IMG/VR virus record: IMGVR_UViG_3300035698_001333
Location: 1 to 21,027 of that record
Source: a virus
Reading direction: 5' to 3' (one strand)
Length of the DNA stretch: 21,027 nucleotides
Below the pieces are notes generated by a model. It did not search any database. It was given only the letters and a program-made list of their open reading frames with translations, and had not been told where the DNA came from. Position 1 is the stretch's first letter; each line of letters starts with the position of its first letter. Both the position numbers and the translations under genes were made by a program. Shown here piece by piece: positions 1 to 6,672 of this stretch.

Positions 1-16
1 ATTAACTAGGAGAATT

Positions 17-211
17 ATGAGCTGGATTGCAGGACTTATGCAGTTCTTTAAGATCGTTGGCTTTTTCCTTAACCTTAAAGCTGAGAGCAACAAGCAAAAG
101 GCTGAGGAAAAGGCTGAGATCGGAAAGGAGATTGTCGATGCTCTTAAAGAAACAAACAAAGCTCGGCGTGCTTCTTATCTCAATGCTGCTATTGGTAGGA
201 TGCGCAAGTAA
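17..211 (+). CDS. Small membrane-associated helical protein, possible i-spanin-like
   Basis: A 64-residue protein. The ATG at 17 follows AGGAG at 8-12, so the start is well supported. Residues 3-20 are hydrophobic (Trp, Phe, Leu, Ile with one Lys) and could form one membrane segment. The rest is highly charged, rich in Lys, Glu and Ala, and predicted by eye to be helical or coiled coil. A lipoprotein gene begins inside it in the +1 frame at 138 and extends past its end, which is the layout of Rz/Rz1 spanin pairs. In that family the i-spanin is an inner-membrane protein with a periplasmic coiled coil. At 64 residues this one is short for the family, and a holin-like or virion-associated role is also possible. 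Gene existence is likely; the function is inferred from layout only. Confidence 0.55.
   Translation: MSWIAGLMQFFKIVGFFLNLKAESNKQKAEEKAEIGKEIVDALKETNKARRASYLNAAIGRMRK
125..130 (+). promoter_or_regulatory. Ribosome binding site deciding the lipoprotein start
   Basis: AAGGAG lies seven bases before the ATG at 138, inside the upstream gene. It selects that ATG over the longer in-frame reading from 27, whose N-terminus is Arg-rich and would bury the lipoprotein signal peptide. Confidence 0.6.
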
Positions 212-329
212 AGGCATAACGCTCTACCCGATACAGCAAACGGACTTCTATGTTCAGGAGAACGGAGATGTTTGCATGTCTGAGTTCTATTTCAATGAAG
301 TGCTCCAAGTAAAGCTAAAGGAGATGTAA
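138..329 (+). CDS. Small lipoprotein, possible o-spanin (Rz1-like)
   Basis: A 63-residue protein starting at the ATG at 138, behind AAGGAG at 125-130. It has a classical lipoprotein signal peptide: Lys-rich start, a hydrophobic run of Leu, Ile and Val, then the lipobox L-V-G-C at about residues 20-23, followed by Ala-Ser. The mature part, about 40 residues, should be lipid-anchored, probably at the outer membrane. It overlaps the upstream gene by 74 bases in the +1 frame, as Rz1 does with Rz, and a disulphide- or contact-based partnership with that protein is plausible. The mature part is not notably Pro-rich, unlike many Rz1 proteins, so another phage lipoprotein role cannot be excluded. The stop overlaps the next start (TAATG at 327-331). 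The lipoprotein call is strong; the spanin call is inference. Confidence 0.6.
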   Translation: MLLKKQTKLGVLLISMLLLVGCASKGITLYPIQQTDFYVQENGDVCMSEFYFNEVLQVKLKEM

Positions 330-1063
330 TGACATTAACACAATTAAGAACACTAATTAGAAAGCGCCTTGGAGATGCTGGGGGAGCCTTCTGGACAGAT
401 GACGAGCTGACTGCATACATCAATGATGGCTGTCGAGACATTTCCTTTAGAACAAAGAGCTTAAAAGCCAATGGCTATATCACACCGGTCTCTTGCACAT
501 CTTCAACAGCATCTGAAGGGGTGAGGGAGTGGACGTTATCAGATGAATTTGCAAATATTTACAGCGTAGAAGATGTATATTATTTTACCAATGAAAGCTG
601 GGAAAAGCTTATTCCAACGTCCCGCGATGACTTGAACAACCAGAGCGATGGCTGGTTAGGTAACGTTGGGTACACGATCAATGCTTCAACGGGCACGGCC
701 ACGTACAATTACGGTGGTAGCCCAAGTATCCCAACGCATTATTACTGGGATCGTGAAGAAGATGTCATTGGTATTGACCCACCGCCTAATGAGGATAACG
801 TTGGTGACAACTATATGAGGGTCTATTACACGAAAGAACATGCTGACATCTCTTCTCCCACTGACTCGCCTACGATACCTGAGCCGTTACATCAAGCTGT
901 TGTTAACTTTGCCTGTGCTACAGGCTTTGAGGATAGAGGATGGGGTGATAAGGCTAATGACCAGTGGGAAAAGTTCTTTAAACGCGTGAGCGATTATAAA
1001 GTTGAGACAAACCGTGAACGTGAAGATGAAGAAATTATAATGAAATCATACAAGAACGTATAG
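329..1063 (+). CDS. Head-tail adaptor protein (SU10/gp4-like adaptor family)
   Basis: A 244-residue protein. The start at 329 sits five bases after AAAGGAG (317-323) and overlaps the upstream stop. The N-terminal 40 residues have the layout typical of phage adaptors: a Leu/Arg-rich helix ending R-L-G-D, an acidic W-T-D-D-E-L segment, then Y-I-N-D-G and an Arg/Asp helix. The middle is beta-rich with many Tyr and Trp (I-D-P-P-P, Y-Y-T-K). The C-terminus returns to a helix (A-V-V-N-F-A-C-A) and a charged tail. Proteins of this kind form a 12-subunit ring below the portal and connect it to the nozzle. The next gene encodes a nozzle-like protein, which fits. The family call is from remembered sequence pattern, not a search. 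Confidence 0.7.
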   Translation: MTLTQLRTLIRKRLGDAGGAFWTDDELTAYINDGCRDISFRTKSLKANGYITPVSCTSSTASEGVREWTLSDEFANIYSVEDVYYFTNESWEKLIPTSRDDLNNQSDGWLGNVGYTINASTGTATYNYGGSPSIPTHYYWDREEDVIGIDPPPNEDNVGDNYMRVYYTKEHADISSPTDSPTIPEPLHQAVVNFACATGFEDRGWGDKANDQWEKFFKRVSDYKVETNREREDEEIIMKSYKNV

Positions 1064-1070
1064 GATACCT

Positions 1071-4000
1071 ATGGCCGGATTAACTGAAGAGCTCAAAGAG
1101 TTTTACATCAAGAACATGCCTGGCATGAACAACCAGATAGAGGATCTTGACCTTAAGGACAAGTGGGTTGAGAACGCTCAGAACGCTCGCTTTGAAGCAG
1201 AGCCTGGTTCAGTAGACAAGCGTGACCCGTTGACTTATTACAATTCAACAAGCAAGGGCTCAGGAGCCATTACTGGACTGTACCGCTATTACACCAAAGG
1301 TGGTGTAACCAAGTTCATTATGGTCCACGGTACTACCTGTTACGTTGGGACAGACTCTGGTGGCACGTGGACTGCTATCAGGACATCCCTGACTACTGGC
1401 AAACGCATGTCCTTTGAGGTGTACAGAGACCTCTTAATATGCTCTAACGGCTACGACAATCCATTTGTTTACGATGGGGCATCAACGAACACTACGTGGG
1501 AGTTAGGCGCTTGTAAGGCCGCTCTAGCCGCAGGAGGAAGTAACCTAGATAGTGCCGCGGTGTATTCATATAAGATTGCCATAGACACTAATGCTTACAT
1601 ATGCGATTCCGTTAGTAATACGGTAACAACCGACGCTTCAAACAGAAAGGTTACGCTGTCGAATATACCGTTGGGTCCGATTGGGTCTGACAGGAAGATC
1701 TACCGCACGGAGGGTGACGGCTCTGATTATTACCTCATTGCTACGATAGGCAACAACACGGAAACAACGTATGAAGATGACATAGCTGATACCACAGTCA
1801 CTGCTCTGCCTGCCGTTACAGATGACATGCCTAAAGGAAGCATTCTCAAGGTTCATAGGGAACGTCTATTCATCGCTGGTGACCCAAGTAACCCAAACAA
1901 GATTTATTATTCTAACCCTTATCTGCCTCACTACATAGACCATACGACCAACTCAACGTACATGGAAGTGGCCGCTGATGATGGTGATGAGATTATGGGC
2001 ATCCCGATACAGCTGGGTGTCATGGTCTGTATTAAAAAGAACACTTGTCGTAAGCTTTATATCACATCAGGAACATCAGGAGCAGATCCCTCTTCTTGGT
2101 ATGCTGAGGACCCGGACTCTTTCGTTGGGTCACCCGCGCAATGGTCTATTACACAGACGCCTTATGGCATTGTGTTCTTAGGGTGGGATCACTGGTACAT
2201 CCATGATGGGCAGACAGCCAGTCCTGTCATTCAGGAGTTTGACACAGAGGACATCCTGCCGGCAACCTATTCTGATGTCGTTGGGTTCTACCACAACGGG
2301 ATTATGCTCGCGGCGTATGCTGATAAGGTCGTAGCCAACCAGTTCCATGACAGGATTATGCGTTGGAACTTCAAGCGGGAGGCATTGAGTATAGACTTGT
2401 GGACATCAACCACGATCTCAGGGGCTAACTGCTTTGCGTCTAAGACAGGTGATGACGAAACAGGTGAGCTGTATTATGGAGATTCTGTAAATGGCTATAT
2501 CTTAAAGGCTAAAGAATCTGAGGAAGCGTACCGCTTAAGGACTAAGACTGAGGTAAATACTGGTTCTGGAGCAGACGTGTTCATTGGAGGTACTGAAAAT
2601 TCTCCGTACGTAGAGCTTGGAGCTACCACCGCAGCGAGTTCTATACCAGAGGGTATTTGTATCTTTTGGGATAGCACGGTAACGACACCCGGAGCTGGAT
2701 GGACTGAGATAACGACTTATGCCGATAGGCTGTTAATTATTAATAGTACGTATGGTGCTACTTCAGGTTCATCCACGCATACACATACTTACACAGGTTC
2801 ACTTGCTTCTACAACTCCATCCGGAATATGGATTGGTGAGAGCGGATCTGCAGGGGATTGGAATTCCCATACTCATACAATATCTTCTCACACAACTTCT
2901 GCTACGTCTGATTGCCCGAGGAATATAACACTAAGGATGTTTTATAAGAATACTGACACGACGGAATACGTTTTCCCTACTGGCTCATACATCATGTGGA
3001 ATGCGTCTGATATACCTACTGGTTGGCAGAGTGCCATTGACGTTTGGGGTTCAGGCATTGATGGACATTACTTGAGATTTGGTACATCAAGCCTTTTCTC
3101 ACCTAATAGTGCTGGGCATACTCACACGGGAACTGGAAGTAGTGGTGCAATGGTTGGCGGTGGTGCTGGTACAATGAGCACAGGGATAGGACAGTCTCAA
3201 GGAACTTACCATCCCCATTACCACACTTATAACTTGCCTATTCAAGGTGCTTCAATGGACGGGTGGGAATTGGACTACGCTGCCTTTGGATTGATAAAGA
3301 AAGTATCCCAAGAGAGCACGTGGAATGGTACGGAAATATATGGATACTGCTTATACACTGGAGCCGGTGCTCCCGGGAATGATTGGGCAGTTGATTCAAC
3401 CTATGACGGAAGATATATAAAGGTTAGCACTTCAACAATATCCACGGGGTCTGCTGCCAATGCTGAGCATACTCACACTGTTACAGGCTCAACGTCAGGA
3501 ACAGGAACACCTTGGGGTGGAGGTGATGACCGTACTGCTGGTGGTGGTGCGCATACTCACGCTGTCTCTGCTACCGTTGTTAATGCTACGCCAACACCTA
3601 CAGCCGTTACGTTCCGTCTTGTGAAGAAAATAATTGGCAAGATGCTTGATTACAACGACGCTTCAATCACAACGTACACGCATGGAGTATGGGTATCTCC
3701 AGCTCAGGAGATCAACGCAGATGCGTTGGGTAAGATGTTCTGGAATGAGTCGATTGCTAACGTTGCCAATGACAACGTTACTCTCTCCGTACGGCTGGGA
3801 GCAACTGAAGCTGCCGTTGATGATGCTACCTCTTGCACTGGGAACAGTGGGACTCATTCCTTTGGGGATGCTGACCATGGGTTGGTTGATACAGATAGAG
3901 TCATCATTGATGCTACCACTACAATCCCTCCGGGGTTTTCTAATTCAATATTGTATTATGTGTTACGCACTGATGCCAATAATTTCCAAGTGTCATTAAC

Positions 4001-4547
4001 TTCAGGTGGTTCTGCTGTTCAGTTCACTGCTGGTGGTGGAACTGACGTTACGTATAAGAAGTGGGACGAGTTGTTAACTGATCCCAACGGATCTACGATT
4101 GCGTCAACAACAAACGTGTGGTTGCAGTACTTGATAGTCCTTACAGCCGCTGACTCTCAAGTGACCAATCCACAGGTATATTTTACTAACGCATACGTTG
4201 TCAAGTACACGTACAATAAAAGCTCGACGGTGGCTGAGACATCTGTGAACTTCCAGTATGAGATTGGCTTTAGAAACTTTGACTTGCCTTTCTCAGATAA
4301 GTTCTTTAAGCTTGTTGGTACAACGCATGTTGGTGAAGTCGGTTCGTTTACGCTATACTGGGAGACAGAGAACGCAAGCAATTCCTTTACAGTATCACTT
4401 GACGCTAACCCAAATCGTTGGCAAAGCATGCTACATGACACGGCTCTTGGCAAGGAAATGAATTTCAAGGTAGGTAAGAACGACCTGGAGTCATTCAGGT
4501 TGAATGAAATAAAGGGGCTGTTCAGTCCACAGCCAACAATATTATGA
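1071..4547 (+). CDS. Nozzle-like tail protein with three collar-like His-rich modules inserted
   Basis: A 1,158-residue beta-rich protein. The N-terminal ~500 residues resemble phage tail nozzle/stabilisation proteins with a beta-propeller: an opening M-N-N-Q segment, an N-A-R-F motif, then repeated short strands with G-x-x-Y-R-Y, H-R-E-R-L-F-I-A-G and Y-S-N-P-Y blocks. Residues ~524-853 differ: three successive modules each have a strand with Trp or Tyr, a G-W or G-N-D-W step, and two His-rich loops of H-T-H-T type. This is the pattern of tail-collar domains. Residues ~926-991 look like another small inserted domain. The C-terminal ~160 residues return to beta structure resembling the nozzle body. 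Only a weak AGGA precedes the ATG at 1071. The gene ends in an ATGA overlap with the next. It would form the tail tip and perhaps contact the cell surface; that role is inferred. Confidence 0.65.
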   Translation: MAGLTEELKEFYIKNMPGMNNQIEDLDLKDKWVENAQNARFEAEPGSVDKRDPLTYYNSTSKGSGAITGLYRYYTKGGVTKFIMVHGTTCYVGTDSGGTWTAIRTSLTTGKRMSFEVYRDLLICSNGYDNPFVYDGASTNTTWELGACKAALAAGGSNLDSAAVYSYKIAIDTNAYICDSVSNTVTTDASNRKVTLSNIPLGPIGSDRKIYRTEGDGSDYYLIATIGNNTETTYEDDIADTTVTALPAVTDDMPKGSILKVHRERLFIAGDPSNPNKIYYSNPYLPHYIDHTTNSTYMEVAADDGDEIMGIPIQLGVMVCIKKNTCRKLYITSGTSGADPSSWYAEDPDSFVGSPAQWSITQTPYGIVFLGWDHWYIHDGQTASPVIQEFDTEDILPATYSDVVGFYHNGIMLAAYADKVVANQFHDRIMRWNFKREALSIDLWTSTTISGANCFASKTGDDETGELYYGDSVNGYILKAKESEEAYRLRTKTEVNTGSGADVFIGGTENSPYVELGATTAASSIPEGICIFWDSTVTTPGAGWTEITTYADRLLIINSTYGATSGSSTHTHTYTGSLASTTPSGIWIGESGSAGDWNSHTHTISSHTTSATSDCPRNITLRMFYKNTDTTEYVFPTGSYIMWNASDIPTGWQSAIDVWGSGIDGHYLRFGTSSLFSPNSAGHTHTGTGSSGAMVGGGAGTMSTGIGQSQGTYHPHYHTYNLPIQGASMDGWELDYAAFGLIKKVSQESTWNGTEIYGYCLYTGAGAPGNDWAVDSTYDGRYIKVSTSTISTGSAANAEHTHTVTGSTSGTGTPWGGGDDRTAGGGAHTHAVSATVVNATPTPTAVTFRLVKKIIGKMLDYNDASITTYTHGVWVSPAQEINADALGKMFWNESIANVANDNVTLSVRLGATEAAVDDATSCTGNSGTHSFGDADHGLVDTDRVIIDATTTIPPGFSNSILYYVLRTDANNFQVSLTSGGSAVQFTAGGGTDVTYKKWDELLTDPNGSTIASTTNVWLQYLIVLTAADSQVTNPQVYFTNAYVVKYTYNKSSTVAETSVNFQYEIGFRNFDLPFSDKFFKLVGTTHVGEVGSFTLYWETENASNSFTVSLDANPNRWQSMLHDTALGKEMNFKVGKNDLESFRLNEIKGLFSPQPTIL
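2640..3630 (+). repeat. Three degenerate collar-like modules within the nozzle gene
   Basis: At protein level three modules of roughly 100-115 residues follow each other (about 2640-2965, 2970-3305 and 3310-3630). Each begins with a short hydrophobic strand and a Trp/Gly turn, then has a paired set of His motifs: H-T-H-T-Y and H-T-H-T-I; H-T-H-T-G and H-P-H-Y-H; H-T-H-T-V and H-T-H-A-V. Modules 1 and 3 end in near-identical style (R-N-I-T-L-R-M and V-T-F-R-L-V). The DNA repeats are too diverged to be a recent duplication. Confidence 0.65.
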
Positions 4548-4777
4548 TAGAACAACTTTACAAAGTACCAGAGAAGGGCGAATGGTCAAAAGATTTGGCA
4601 AGGGATATAAACAAAGCCTTGTCTTACTTGTATAGTAAATCTCTTTCAATAGAATACACGGACACAGCACCAACCAAGGTGCCTTATGGTACATTTATTA
4701 TCTTTGACAATGGAGCAAATGAACGGATATACTTTAAAACAGCGGAAGGAACGGTAGCTTACGTCGAGGCCGTATAA
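4544..4777 (+). CDS. Small virion-module protein of unknown function
   Basis: A 77-residue protein starting in an ATGA overlap with the nozzle-like gene. No good Shine-Dalgarno site precedes it, so it is probably translated by coupling to the upstream gene. The first half is a Lys/Leu-rich helix (S-Y-L-Y-S-K). The second half is a run of short strands (V-P-Y-G-T-F-I-I-F-D-N-G, E-R-I-Y-F-K-T, V-A-Y-V-E-A-V). This looks like a small all-beta virion protein with a helical tether. I do not recognise the family. Its position between the nozzle-like gene and the Gly-rich virion genes suggests a minor tail part. Confidence 0.65.
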   Translation: MIEQLYKVPEKGEWSKDLARDINKALSYLYSKSLSIEYTDTAPTKVPYGTFIIFDNGANERIYFKTAEGTVAYVEAV

Positions 4778-4791
4778 CCAAGGAGATCGCA

Positions 4792-5514
4792 ATGGCTTTT
4801 AACATGGGTGAATATTTCATGGGGACAGAAGGAACGCCGGGAGAGCACGGTATAGATACAGCATATTTTGATGACTACGGGGACTATCAGGGCATGCGTG
4901 ACCAGATGAACGACTACTGGACAGGTGCTATGAACTTTGAAGAGAGCCCTGGCATGAAAGCGTACTCTGAAGGTATCCTTGAGAATGATTATGCTTCACT
5001 CGATAGAGAATACATGGGTGACCCCGGTGATAGGTCAGGTAGCATGTTTGGTAATGCTATGGAGGCCGGTTCTATCTCTGGTCTTGGTGGTGAGCGTAAC
5101 ACTGGGGAATTCAATAAGGTCAACTATGAATTACAGGCCAAGAAAGCCGCAGCCAAAGCAGCCATGAACAAGTATCGTATGGACTATATGGGTGAAGCTG
5201 CCATGAGAGCACCTGAAGGTATGGCTAAGCTACCTCAAGGACAAAGAGGGGAAATGTTCCCGTATAAAGTTGACCCAGTAGCCGGTGAGACTGGTTGGCT
5301 TGGAGAACAGTTTGATAAAGGAATGTCTTGGTTTGGTACACAGAGCCCTACCGATGTGGCTGATATAGCTGGTACGTTCTTCCGTGGTAAGATGGGAGCA
5401 GGAGCAGACCCAACACGAGGCGCGGGATCTTCAATGGGTGGGCAAGGAAACATAAGCAACTATAACAGAAGCACAGCGCCGTCTAATTACGGTGGGTCTA
5501 AAATATCATTCTAA
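4792..5514 (+). CDS. Gly/Met-rich virion-module protein, unrecognised
   Basis: A 240-residue protein with a strong ribosome binding site (AAGGAG at 4780-4785, six-base spacer). Composition is unusual: rich in Gly, Met, Asp and Tyr, with few long hydrophobic runs. There is an acidic N-terminal half with many D-Y and M-x-x-Y motifs. A short helical Lys/Ala segment lies near residues 108-128 (K-A-A-A-K-A-A). The tail is flexible and Gly/Ser/Asn-rich. No catalytic motif, signal peptide or membrane segment is seen. The next gene begins ten bases after its stop. Low-complexity proteins placed just before the giant ejection-type protein are often internal virion proteins, so an internal or ejected role is a guess from position. 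Confidence 0.65.
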   Translation: MAFNMGEYFMGTEGTPGEHGIDTAYFDDYGDYQGMRDQMNDYWTGAMNFEESPGMKAYSEGILENDYASLDREYMGDPGDRSGSMFGNAMEAGSISGLGGERNTGEFNKVNYELQAKKAAAKAAMNKYRMDYMGEAAMRAPEGMAKLPQGQRGEMFPYKVDPVAGETGWLGEQFDKGMSWFGTQSPTDVADIAGTFFRGKMGAGADPTRGAGSSMGGQGNISNYNRSTAPSNYGGSKISF

Positions 5515-5520
5515 GGGGGA
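5513..5520 (+). promoter_or_regulatory. Ribosome binding site deciding the start at 5525
   Basis: AAGGGGGA overlaps the upstream stop codon and sits four bases before the ATG at 5525. It favours that ATG over an in-frame GTG at 5492, which lies inside the upstream gene with no such site. Confidence 0.6.
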
Positions 5521-5524
5521 AACA

Positions 5525-6472
5525 ATGGGAAAGTTCACATCACAAGGAACACAATACAAGGGCAATAGCGGAGCTGACTTAGCGTGGGCTAAGATGGGTT
5601 CAGAGAACGTCAGGAGGTTGAGGGAAGCAGAAGCGCTAAAAAATGAGAACGCCGTTAAGCTTGCCTATGCCTCTATTGCTAGTGGGAAGAGCAGGATAGC
5701 ACAAGAAGGAGATCCAGGTGCCATTGAGATAGGAGATACCGGACAGTTTATGGCTTCTGTTGGAGGTGACGGAACAAGCTCAAAGCTCTACTCTGAATCT
5801 ATTAAGGAATCATGGGTAGAGGGAAGAAGTTTTATGGAAGGCTTAGTTGATGCTGCTAGTTTAAGTGAAGAAGCTGAGAAAGAACTTTCCACTGTACTTA
5901 AAAAATACGGTGGATATGAAGGCGCTATCACAGCAAAGTCTGCTCAGGTTGCTAAATCACGTGGAATACCATCAGATAAGATGCCTTCCATGATGTCTGA
6001 TGCTGTTAAGTTTGACATAGCTCAAGACGAAGCAGATAAAAATGCACCACCAGACACAAAGGCCCAGTTTAATTATCAAACTAAAAGATTTGAGTACCTG
6101 CCTAAAAGAGGGGAGACAGTGCAAGGTCCTGGCGGAAATATACTGGACTACGCTACTGGCGAAAAGAAAATGCCTAACCCAGGAAAGGCTGTTCTTGGCA
6201 TGGGTCAAAAGGCTCTTTCCTATGGAGCTGGTGCTGCTGGTACGTCTTATAATGCATACACTGGTGCTTCTGGTTTAATGCCGGGTGCTATCAAGGGGCT
6301 ACCTAGCATACCAAAAGAATGGTTACAGAATGCGTATAGAGGAGAATTGTTTGACTTAGATGCTCCAAAAGAATTCTATGGAAATGCTTTCAATAAAACA
6401 AAGGATTCTTTGCTGAACACCTTTAGTAAATATGGAGGGAAGTTTAACAATCCCAATGGAGGGTCATACTAA
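5525..6472 (+). CDS. Virion-module protein, unrecognised (possible internal virion protein)
   Basis: A 315-residue protein starting at the ATG at 5525, behind AAGGGGGA. The N-terminal ~60 residues are charged and helical (N-V-R-R-L-R-E-A-E-A-L-K), resembling short helical virion proteins. The middle contains helical Ala/Glu/Lys segments and a Gly-rich loop. Residues ~220-265 are Gly/Ala-rich and weakly hydrophobic (L-G-M-G-Q-K-A-L-S-Y-G-A-G-A-A-G). The C-terminus is Asn/Gly-rich. No enzyme motif was found. The DNA looks somewhat richer in A than the flanking genes, and it lacks the CGTTGG hexamer common elsewhere in the window. The stop overlaps the next start (TAATG at 6470-6474). An ejection or internal-core role fits the position but is not shown. 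Confidence 0.65.
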   Translation: MGKFTSQGTQYKGNSGADLAWAKMGSENVRRLREAEALKNENAVKLAYASIASGKSRIAQEGDPGAIEIGDTGQFMASVGGDGTSSKLYSESIKESWVEGRSFMEGLVDAASLSEEAEKELSTVLKKYGGYEGAITAKSAQVAKSRGIPSDKMPSMMSDAVKFDIAQDEADKNAPPDTKAQFNYQTKRFEYLPKRGETVQGPGGNILDYATGEKKMPNPGKAVLGMGQKALSYGAGAAGTSYNAYTGASGLMPGAIKGLPSIPKEWLQNAYRGELFDLDAPKEFYGNAFNKTKDSLLNTFSKYGGKFNNPNGGSY

Positions 6473-6672
6473 TGGCGATGAGTGCAGAGAACAAGCAGAA
6501 GATACGAGACCAAGTGAACTCTATGAGCCAAGCAGATCAGGAAAAGAGGCTTAGGAATATACTTATGCCAATCCCTTCATACGCAAAGGAAATGATGCAA
6601 GATGGCCAACCCGGAAAACAATCCATTTTCACCAAAGTTCAGGGCAAAACCCCAAAACCCAAGTCGTTCTAA
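6472..6672 (+). CDS. Small basic protein overlapping the giant virion gene
   Basis: A 66-residue protein. TGGAGGG at 6458-6463 precedes the ATG at 6472 by eight bases; a second in-frame ATG lies at 6478. The first 40 residues are helical and charged (K-I-R-D-Q-V-N-S-M-S-Q). The tail is basic, Lys/Pro-rich. The last 71 bases overlap the start of the giant gene in another frame, so both reading frames are constrained there. The family is not recognised. Coupled translation with the next gene is likely. Confidence 0.6.
   Translation: MAMSAENKQKIRDQVNSMSQADQEKRLRNILMPIPSYAKEMMQDGQPGKQSIFTKVQGKTPKPKSF

Noticed and set aside
27-137. N-terminal extension of the lipoprotein from an ATG at 27
   Set aside because: The Arg-rich extension would precede a signal peptide, and the AAGGAG at 125-130 clearly serves the ATG at 138.
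2640-3630. Collar-like repeats as the variable region of a diversity-generating retroelement
   Set aside because: No reverse transcriptase or matching template repeat is visible in the window.
4157-4555. 132-residue reverse-strand reading frame over the nozzle gene end
   Set aside because: Antisense to a well-supported gene with clear protein-level structure; no supporting motif.
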